Shown here: piece after piece, positions 56,939 through 64,000 of the stretch
Layout of the letters: each line of letters starts with the position of its first letter
Position numbering within the stretch: the stretch's first letter is position 1
From: Cryptomeria japonica
Taxonomy: Eukaryota > Streptophyta > Pinopsida > Cupressales > Cupressaceae
Direction: 5' to 3'
Assembly (NCBI RefSeq): GCF_030272615.1
Contig: NC_081414.1
Span: 826,114,896 to 826,178,895, forward strand
DNA length: 64,000 nt
The notes under the pieces: model-generated
Told to the model about the DNA's origin: nothing
The model's database searches: none
What the model saw: the letters and a program-made list of their open reading frames with translations, nothing else
Translations under genes and position numbers: made by a program

Positions 56939-57863
56939 CCACTCTTTCTCAGTCTTCTTTTCTTCTCTTCTCTTTGGTTACTTTTCCGGTTGTTCGGTCA
57001 TGTGAACACCTTCATCCTGTATATCCTTAGTGTGATATTTCTTTTGATCCTCAGTACTGATTACCTTAACTTATGTATCATCATCTGGTTTTGTCTTTTC
57101 TTCTTCATCCACTAGTTGGTTTCCCATAACAATCTCATCAGGTGTAAAATTACTGATATCAACATTGTTCGGAATATCTTTTTCTTTGAGTTTCTCTAGT
57201 TTCTCTTCCTCCTCATTAGATACCAAACCCAGTAAATTCTTCAATATCTATTCAGTTTCCATATGAACTAATTGGGTCTCACCAATTAAGAGTATTGTCA
57301 ACCTTTTCTTAGATCTAAAAGATGATTTAGCCTTTACGATAATTTCATCTATCTCCTCCTTTGTGGCTTCAGGTTGTAAGTTTTTAAGAATAAATTCAAT
57401 AAATTCTCTATCTTGTTTTATGGCTTCCTATCATCTAGCATTAAGCTTATCATACAAAGAATTTAAAATTTCACCTTGCAATTCAGTTAGGGCTTTAGTA
57501 TATTTATTCATCATAAAAACAACTACATCCTCTATTTGCCTTTGTTCACCCTCACTAAACTTATCATACAGTTTATCCAAACCCTTAAGAATACCATATT
57601 TCTTAATACTTATTAACAACTTTTCAAAAGATGTAGGTTTAGTTACCAGTTTCTTGATGGATTTGATAGTAGATGCTCCTACAACCTTTGAATTTTTGCC
57701 ACTAGCTCTTAGAGCTTTCTTCTCACCCTCTAATTCAGTTTCTTCTTCATCATCAGCTATCGATTTCTTTCTTGCTCCTTTTTCCTCTTCCCTATAGTTA
57801 CCATTGCTTTTGGTGCAGGGGCTCAATGAATTTACCTTTTCTCTTGAATTGTATCTTGGAAGG
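56939..57863 (-). pseudogene. S1 env-position ORF, upstream part
   Basis: Continuation of S1 beyond T1. The best piece (minus strand, 57431-57863) reads RKKSIADDEEETELEGEKKALRASGKNSK, then FEKLLISIKKYGILKGLDKLYDKFSEGEQRQIEDVVVFMMNKYTKAL. This is homologous to the middle part of the AB second ORF (14003-14890). Downstream pieces are Lys/Glu-rich. The open frame extends to 57952, but its first 30 codons are LTR G sequence read by chance. The rest of S1 lies beyond the window. Confidence 0.65.
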
Positions 57864-59526
57864 TGTAGCGTCGTAAATTGTATGCACTTGCTAGGGTGGT
57901 ACAATTTCACACCTAGTTTAGCACCCACCTTAGTGCATTTTACATTCTGCATTGCATTTCTCCTTAAGCACTTAATTAATCAAATTAATTAGGTCTAAGG
58001 TCCTATTTCATCATTCTCTACATCATAAAATTGGGCCCTTTTCACTAAAGCGCGCCCTTCGCATTTTATTCCTCCAATACACCACTTAATCAAAAACCCT
58101 AATTAAGTCCTATTTCAAACTTGGGGGCTTGGTTTCGGGGTCAAAACATCTCAAAATCACCTGTAACTTTGGGATTCTCTCTAAAATCATCATATCCGAC
58201 GGCCCTGAAAATTTGGTGAAAAGTTGTCAGGACCGTAGCGCCCGGAGTGCAACATGGTCCCGGACATTTTTCCCAAAGTTTTAGTAGCGCGATCCAATCA
58301 TAAAATAAAGCTTAACCCCAAGAAATTGGCGGGATATTGAATCTCTAGGTCGGCCAAAATACGAATTTACGACCTAGGGTTTCATACATAAAAGCTCTCT
58401 TTCCTCATTTGAAGGGATCCGATTTTTGTTTCCAGGAACTTCATATGCAGCGAAAGGGCAGATCTTTGAAGACTTCAACATCTTACAACATCTTTCTATC
58501 AAGCATCTATCAAATTCATTCATCCACTTAGGGCTTGGAAGACATTGAAGAACAATAGGAGATTACCGACTGAAGATTGGCTTGTACTCCTCCCTTGAGG
58601 GTTGGGTATGATTTCATGTTGTTTTCATGTCTTTACATAAGCTTCAATACATAATTTATTCATGCTTTAGATCACTTTGCATCTTTATTTAGAGCATTTA
58701 CACTATCATTTACAAGCAATTAGGGTTTACTTTCTAGGTTGCTCTAGTTTGCTTTCTTGCATTTTAGGACCTTGCACACACACTAGGTCTGCACACACAA
58801 TACATTTTACAAAACAACTTGGCTATTCGTGGAGGTGGAAATCACCGAAGCGGGGGTTTGACTAAGGCAAAACCCTATATAGCTGCCCATACACCCCTTT
58901 TCAGATATCATTGCAGGTTTCGGGATTCGGACGACGCCGCGAGATATAGATCCAGAGAGAGAAGATCGAGACAGCACTCTGTATCAAATTGCAGAGCAGA
59001 AGACTGGGACAGGGGCACTGGGCGCCCTGGTCCTGCCAGGACAGGGGCGCTGGACGCCTTGGTCCCTGGGACAGAGGCACTGGGCACCCTGGTCCTCCGG
59101 ACAGACAGTTTGTTGATAGCTTTCCAACAGTGTTCCAGAGTGCAGAATAGCAGTTTTCGATGCAGTTTTCAGGATAGTGGCACCCGCGCCCCCGTCCCGA
59201 ACATTTTCAGTCTGATTTTGACTCTGGGTACACATCTGCATTCTTATTTCATCCTTGTATTTACAGCTGTTCATTGTTTAATCTCAATTCTGCAATCTTG
59301 TTATTAGTTCATACTTGCATTTTGGGATTAGGGTTTGAACTTGCATTACTTGATCTTACAATTTCAACAAGGGAATAGAAATCCTAATAGATATCCCGTG
59401 GCTCTCTCTTTCACAAAAAGAAGTAGCCAATTGTGCGATATCTCTAGGCTCTTTCGTATTCCGTAATGTGTGTCAAAAGGTAGGATTAGGGCATGTTAAC
59501 CTAGTCTCGCTTTTTTCCCCCACACA
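57864..59526 (+). mobile_element. G 5' LTR
   Basis: TGTAGCGTCG to CCCCCACACA, 1663 bp. Its start resembles solo LTR H. The likely promoter is ACATAAAAGCTCTC (about 58386), at the place where H has TATATAAA followed by a similar CTYTTTCCTC pyrimidine stretch. Near 59006-59100 there are three units of about 32 bp (GGGACAGGGGCACTGGGCGC core). Only one LTR is in view, so the right end is set by the primer site. Confidence 0.8.
59006..59100 (+). repeat. GC-rich triple repeat in G LTR
   Basis: Three tandem units of 30-33 bp (start points about 59006, 59039, 59068) with the pattern GGGACAGRGGCRCTGGRCRC followed by CYTGGTCC. Each contains a partly self-complementary GGCGCC-type centre. H has a single such unit. 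Confidence 0.7.
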
Positions 59527-59693
59527 TTTTGGTGAACCCGACGTGAATCTATCATTGCTTCCTCTTGCATTACATTTGTTAGATCTAGATCTAGATTTAG
59601 TGTGTTTTCATTTCATTTTCATTAAAGAGAAAAAAAAAAAAAAAAGTGTGTTTCTTTGCATTGTGTGTTTAAATTTTATGCAATCTTTTCAAA
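59527..59693 (+). promoter_or_regulatory. G primer-binding site and short leader
   Basis: TTTTGGTGAACCCGACGTGA directly follows the LTR. The leader up to the first ORF is only about 145 bp, with an A-rich run at 59629-59645. C has about 2.5 kb here and F about 2 kb. Confidence 0.78.
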
Positions 59694-61424
59694 ATGTCAG
59701 ATTTTTATTTGCAAAATGTTCATGCTTTTGATGATTATTATGAGTATAGCCAAGATGAATTAGATGAATCTTTAGATGAGTTTTTAAACCCTAAAGATGC
59801 CAAACCTTCATTTTACCAAAAACTCATAAACCTTGTTACTATGCCATTTAGGTGTGATGAGAAAGATAAGTCGAATGATTCCTCTCAAGGATACATTCCT
59901 ATCAACTCTTCCCCTGAATCTAGTAACATGGTTGTTTTCAATAATCCCCTCTATGAGGAGATGTCTCCTTTTGAATCAAAAGACAAACCTTTTAACCGAT
60001 ATGATCATGCTTTGTTGGATGATGCTCTTGATGACTTTGTGGCTTTATCGAAATCTTTAAACAAGAACAAGGCCTCTAAATTGGTTAACATGATAAACTT
60101 GAATGAACATAATAAGCCTCTCTTTGAAGTCCAAGGTGCTTATCCTTCTCCCACCTTTCAAGTTCTTAAATCACCTCTCCTTACTGTCCAAGGAAGGTAT
60201 GATCATGATTCCTTTCATACCCCGAATAAACCAATCATCACCGTGCAAGGAAGAAAACCTGTAAGTCCTTACAGTTATGCTAAACAAATAACTAGAGAGA
60301 GTTATCATGCGGTTGCCCATACTTATCATACTAGAAATAATAGGCAACCTAATCCTCCTCCTGTTATTCCAGTTTCCCTTCCTAATCCTCAACCAATTCT
60401 TCCTCAAGCTCCCTGTATTTCGCAAGTTATGGGTAAGGAATATGATCTCATAGAACAACTTAAAGCTACCCCTGCTAAGATATCCCTTTGGGATTTGATT
60501 CAAACTTCTTCCGCTTATCATGGAATGTTACAAGATGCCTTGAAAGATTTGAATGTCCCTCCATCGAATACATCTAGTAATATAGCATCTTTTGTTAACT
60601 CTGTGATGAATCCTAAAGCTCAAATTGTGTTTACCCAAGATGAGTTGCCTACTAGTGAAATTCAACAACAATATGATCCCTTGATGATTGTGGTTATCAT
60701 GAAAGACACTGCTATAAGACGAACACTAGTAGATAATGGCTCTGGCCTTAATGTGTGTAGCATTAATTTATTGCATAAGATGAATGTGGATACGTCTCTT
60801 ATTGAGCCTGACTCTCGTCCCATTCGTGGCTTTGACAATGTGGCTAAGACTTCATTAGGTATCATCACCTTACCTCTCACAGTGGGACTTGTTACTTTGC
60901 CTACTCCTATCCATGTTATGCCGGGAAATTTAACATATAACTTGTTATTAGGGAGGCCTTGGATTCACAGCATGCAAGTTGTCCCCTCTACATTGCATAG
61001 ACAAGTTAAATTCGTTTATAACAATAAGACATACACTTTGATGGGTGATACTAATTTTCAAGCTTGTCTACAAACATCTACTTCCAAAGGGAGTTCTTCT
61101 AAGCCATCCTCGTCTAGTGATGACTCTTTAAACAAGAAACCTATCGATGAATCCTCGCTCTTCGATGATCGGAATTCTTTGGATGAGTCTGGAGCTCCTG
61201 AAGAGGATCCTTCTCGACTTGAAACTACACATAAAAAGGATTTTGATCCTGAGAAGGTTCTCGCAGAGGATGATTGGGGATCTCTTGATTTTAACCCTAC
61301 CTTTGTAGGTGAATATAAGGTTCCTTCTAGAGAAATTAAAATTGAAAAGAAGGAAGAAGCTGAAAATCATAAAGTTGAAAAGAAAGAAGAAGCTAAAATC
61401 AATCAACCTTACCTGAATCTATGA
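59694..61424 (+). CDS. G ORF1: unusual N-terminus plus aspartic protease (576 aa)
   Basis: ATG 59694 to TGA 61424. Residues 1-140 are acidic and unrecognised (HAFDDYYEYSQDELDESLDEFL). Residues 140-190 hold three 19-residue repeats ending in VQG (V146, V165, V184), followed by a Pro-rich stretch. YDLIEQLKATPAKISLWDLIQTS is the conserved segment found between gag and protease in plant gypsy elements. The protease has TLVDNGSGLNVCSINLL (catalytic D347) and NLLLGRPWIHSMQVVPSTLH. The C-terminal 100 residues are Ser- and Glu/Lys-rich. No capsid domain or zinc knuckle is present; a gag-protease protein of this clade would normally be far longer. The frame is intact. Confidence 0.8.
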   Translation: MSDFYLQNVHAFDDYYEYSQDELDESLDEFLNPKDAKPSFYQKLINLVTMPFRCDEKDKSNDSSQGYIPINSSPESSNMVVFNNPLYEEMSPFESKDKPFNRYDHALLDDALDDFVALSKSLNKNKASKLVNMINLNEHNKPLFEVQGAYPSPTFQVLKSPLLTVQGRYDHDSFHTPNKPIITVQGRKPVSPYSYAKQITRESYHAVAHTYHTRNNRQPNPPPVIPVSLPNPQPILPQAPCISQVMGKEYDLIEQLKATPAKISLWDLIQTSSAYHGMLQDALKDLNVPPSNTSSNIASFVNSVMNPKAQIVFTQDELPTSEIQQQYDPLMIVVIMKDTAIRRTLVDNGSGLNVCSINLLHKMNVDTSLIEPDSRPIRGFDNVAKTSLGIITLPLTVGLVTLPTPIHVMPGNLTYNLLLGRPWIHSMQVVPSTLHRQVKFVYNNKTYTLMGDTNFQACLQTSTSKGSSSKPSSSSDDSLNKKPIDESSLFDDRNSLDESGAPEEDPSRLETTHKKDFDPEKVLAEDDWGSLDFNPTFVGEYKVPSREIKIEKKEEAENHKVEKKEEAKINQPYLNL

Positions 61425-64000
61425 GTAATAATTTTGTGGCCGCTTCTCAAACTTCTTCTCCTCACATCTATAATTATGAAGAGTTTGATTCTTTGTCTTA
61501 TGAAAAACCACCTTCTCTTCCTGAAATGGCTGATCGTTATGGTTGTGGTTTTTGCATTTTTGCTAAGCATGGGTATCATGGAAAAGGTTGTGGTGCTCAT
61601 GAACAAGGGATAAGAGTTCCTCTAGAGACTAATTTTCACAATTATGCCTTTGGACTTGGCTATAATCCCTGTAGACGTACTAAAGCTTTTAAAAGACCAT
61701 GCATTAGTGTTAATGCTATTTCTACATCTCTATCAATGCAGCACCCTGAGTATATTGATGGGGATCCTTCAGGTGACTGTGCTTTGGATATCTTCCCTAC
61801 CGATGATGCTTTAGCTGAGTTCTTGGGAGCCTATGACACTCTTCCTCGTTATCATCACAATAGGGGACTCCCTTATTGTTTGAACACCGAAGCCTATTTT
61901 GGAAAAGAGATTGATAATGATGAGATTGTGAAAGAATTCCCTCAGTTAAAGGACACTCCTCAACAAAGTAATCTTCTCATAAGTGATACCACTGATGTTA
62001 AGATAGACCTTTGCAATAAAGAGAAAGTTATTAAAATTGGAAAATGTTTGGATGAAGAGGAACAGAAACAATATGAAGAACTATTGCATGAATTCCCTGA
62101 GATCTTTGCTTGGACATATTCTGACATGCCTGGTATAGATCCTAAGATTGTTACTCATAATATTATCTTAGTTCCTGATGCTAAGCCCATGAAACAAAAG
62201 ATTCGAAAAATGAATCCTAAGGTGGCTCTGCTTGTTAAGGCTGAGATTGAAAAATTATTGGAGGCTGGATTTATCCGCCCTATTGACTATTCCCCATGGA
62301 TTTCAAATATTGTCACTGTGGCTAAACCAGATAACAAAATAAGAATGTGTACTGACTTTCGAGATTTGAATAAAGCTTCCTTGAAAGATGATTTCCCTCT
62401 TCCAAACATTGACATGATAGTTGATTCTACGGCAGGACATGCCTTGTTATCCTTCATGGATGGTTTTTCAGGCTACAATCAAATTTTTATTAACCCTCAA
62501 GATCAATTCAAAACTGCTTTCACCACTCCTTGGGGTACGTTTTGTTGGATAATGATGCCTTTTGGACTTAAAAACGCCGGTGCAACTTATCAACGAGCGA
62601 TGACCCTTATCTTTCATGATTATATGCATAAGATTTTAGAGGATTATGTTGATGACATTTTAGCCAAATCCTTTCTTCACATGGATCATGTTAAAGTCCT
62701 TCATCAAATCTTTGAAAGAATTCGTAAATATCACATGTGCTTGAATCCCCGAAAATGTGTTTTTGGTGTGGATAGTGGAAAACTATTAGGGTTCATAGTT
62801 TCGCATCATGGGATTGAGGTGGATACTAAGAAAATAGATGCTATTGTCAACATGCCACCTCCTAGAAATGTGTCTCAACTTAAAAGCTTACAAGGAAAGA
62901 TTCAAGCTATTCATAGGTTCGTGTCTCAGCTTGCGGATCGTACCTTTCCTTTTACTCAACTTCTTAAAAAGGATATCATTTTTCAATGGAATGAGGATTG
63001 TCAGCAAGCATTTGAAGATTTAAAAGTGTATTTGGCTAGTCCTCCTATTCTTCAACTTGCCGAACCTTCTAAACCCTTCCTTCTGTATACAGCTGCTTCC
63101 TCTCATGCTCTCGCAGCATTGTTGGCACAACATGATAAAGATGGTAAGGAATGTCTAGTTTATTACATAAGTCGTACCTTACTCGATTATGAGACCCGAT
63201 ATTCTGCGATAGAAAGACAATGCTTGGCCTTGGTGTTTGCGACTCAAAAATTGAGACATTATCTTTTAAATTCAGAAGTCCACGTCATGGTAAAGTTTGA
63301 TCCTTTGAAGCATCTTTTCTCTAAAAATGATTTATCAGGACGTCTAGCTAAGTGGGTTATGATGTTAACTGAATTTGACCTTAAATTTGTTTCACAAAGA
63401 GCAATTAAAGGACAAGCATTGACCGATCACTTCGTTGAGGCCCCTTCACCTTTCTCCTTCCCTAACCCTGAGTCCTTTCCTGATGACTTCATTCTTTCTA
63501 TAGAGAAAGATGAAACTTGGGAGTTATACTTTGATGGCTCTAAGTGTCGTATGGGATCGGGGGCAGGGGTGGTTCTGATTTCTCCTACAAAGAAGTCCAT
63601 TCCTTTATCATATCGTCTAAATTTCCTATGTACCAATAACATTGCTGAGTATGAGGCTCTTATAGCGGGAATAAAAGCAGCCTTAGCTTTGAATATAAAA
63701 CACATACATATCTATGGAGATTCGCAATTGATTATAAGACAAGTAACAGGAATATATCAAGCAAAACAAGACAAATTATCACAATATAAAGACCTTGCTG
63801 TCTCTTTATTACAAAATTTTGATTCTTATACTATGGAACCCGTTCCTCGAAAAGATAATCGACATGCGGATGCAATGGCATGTGTGGCTTCTCTGGTATC
63901 TTTAGAGGACCCTGTGGTCGATCTTAAATTCATTATTCAGAACCTTATTTCTCCAGCTATTGTAGATGATTCTAGCCGGGTAACATGTTGTGACTTTGTA
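61421..64000 (+). CDS. G ORF2: RT, degenerate RNase H, archaeal-type RNase H (partial)
   Basis: ATG 61421 overlaps the TGA of ORF1 (ATGA), in the -1 frame. It is open for 860 codons to the window end. Order: a G-patch-like KHGYHGKGCGAHEQGI (about residues 50-65); RT with IEKLLEAGFIRPIDYSPW, CTDFRDLNKASLKDDFPLPNID, LSFMDGFSGYNQI, MPFGLKNAGATYQRAM and DYVDDILAKS (D411, D412); connection; the original RNase H LLYTAASSHALAALLAQHDKDG, where Ala558 stands at the catalytic Asp; then the second RNase H with all four acidic sites (YFDGS D705, AEYEAL, YGDSQLI, RHADAMA). Integrase would follow outside. The motifs suggest an enzyme that could still work. Confidence 0.88.
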   Translation, partial: MSNNFVAASQTSSPHIYNYEEFDSLSYEKPPSLPEMADRYGCGFCIFAKHGYHGKGCGAHEQGIRVPLETNFHNYAFGLGYNPCRRTKAFKRPCISVNAISTSLSMQHPEYIDGDPSGDCALDIFPTDDALAEFLGAYDTLPRYHHNRGLPYCLNTEAYFGKEIDNDEIVKEFPQLKDTPQQSNLLISDTTDVKIDLCNKEKVIKIGKCLDEEEQKQYEELLHEFPEIFAWTYSDMPGIDPKIVTHNIILVPDAKPMKQKIRKMNPKVALLVKAEIEKLLEAGFIRPIDYSPWISNIVTVAKPDNKIRMCTDFRDLNKASLKDDFPLPNIDMIVDSTAGHALLSFMDGFSGYNQIFINPQDQFKTAFTTPWGTFCWIMMPFGLKNAGATYQRAMTLIFHDYMHKILEDYVDDILAKSFLHMDHVKVLHQIFERIRKYHMCLNPRKCVFGVDSGKLLGFIVSHHGIEVDTKKIDAIVNMPPPRNVSQLKSLQGKIQAIHRFVSQLADRTFPFTQLLKKDIIFQWNEDCQQAFEDLKVYLASPPILQLAEPSKPFLLYTAASSHALAALLAQHDKDGKECLVYYISRTLLDYETRYSAIERQCLALVFATQKLRHYLLNSEVHVMVKFDPLKHLFSKNDLSGRLAKWVMMLTEFDLKFVSQRAIKGQALTDHFVEAPSPFSFPNPESFPDDFILSIEKDETWELYFDGSKCRMGSGAGVVLISPTKKSIPLSYRLNFLCTNNIAEYEALIAGIKAALALNIKHIHIYGDSQLIIRQVTGIYQAKQDKLSQYKDLAVSLLQNFDSYTMEPVPRKDNRHADAMACVASLVSLEDPVVDLKFIIQNLISPAIVDDSSRVTCCDFV

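Larger units (their letters stand above)
57864..64000 (+). mobile_element. G, Tat-type Ty3/gypsy element without capsid (truncated by window)
   Basis: 5' LTR 57864-59526, primer site, ORF1 with protease (59694-61424), and ORF2 with G-patch-like motif, RT and two RNase H domains (61421 to the end). The integrase and 3' LTR lie outside. All visible enzyme motifs are intact and no stop is found in 2.58 kb of ORF2. The distance from primer site to ORF1 is only about 165 bp, and no capsid or zinc knuckle is recognisable. It inserted into the S1 env-like region. Confidence 0.87.

Noticed and set aside
57864-57952. First 30 residues of the 173-codon minus frame at 57431-57952 as part of the S1 protein
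   Set aside because: These bases belong to the G LTR; the open frame crosses the insertion junction by chance.

Overview
The window is plant repetitive DNA, most likely from a very large seed-plant genome. The size and depth of the LTR-retrotransposon stack point to a gymnosperm or conifer, but that is an inference: no species marker is visible. I found no host gene, rRNA or tRNA gene. Nearly every base can be assigned to one of about nine LTR retrotransposons or solo LTRs nested inside one another. The names S1, T1, C, D, E, AB, F, H and G are mine.

Layout, from the outside in. An old gag fragment (1-279) is followed by S1, a minus-strand Ty1/copia element of Sirevirus type (280 to beyond 57863). 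S1 is split by T1, a minus-strand chromovirus (2746-56938). T1 is split inside its integrase by C, a minus-strand Tat-type Ty3/gypsy element (5112-51593, target duplication GTTCC). The 3' LTR of C is split by D, a solo LTR (5495-35497, duplication GATAG). D is split by E, a plus-strand element with 4.2-kb LTRs (6067-34508). The single ORF of E is split twice: by AB, a pol-less Sirevirus-like element on the minus strand (11714-18400), and by F, a young pol-less plus-strand element (18517-29226, duplication AATAC). A second solo LTR, H (39284-40483, duplication ATGTC), sits in the integrase of C. On the right, G (57864 to the window end, plus strand) interrupts S1 independently.

How the parts relate. 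C, F and G share one primer-binding site (TTGGTGAACCCGAC...). C and F also share LTR termini, a polypurine tract, a TATA region and an A-rich repeat array before the 3' LTR. F carries no enzyme, so it looks like a passenger of a C-like autonomous element. G has intact protease, reverse transcriptase and two RNase H domains, but no recognisable capsid. S1, D and AB share LTR ends and a conserved LTR block. S1 and AB each have two polypurine tracts, as in Sireviruses. AB keeps a zinc-knuckle gag remnant and a long env-position ORF but has lost pol.

State. T1 and C are dead: many in-frame stops (mostly TAG), frameshifts, and a Lys codon where the integrase catalytic Glu should be. F is the youngest element: I counted about 7 differences between its two 1251-bp LTRs by eye. 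The main points for follow-up are the private ORFs of F, AB and E, the matching 20-bp GC-rich repeat arrays at both ends of F (one forming a long hairpin), and the capsid-less, overlapping-ORF design of G.
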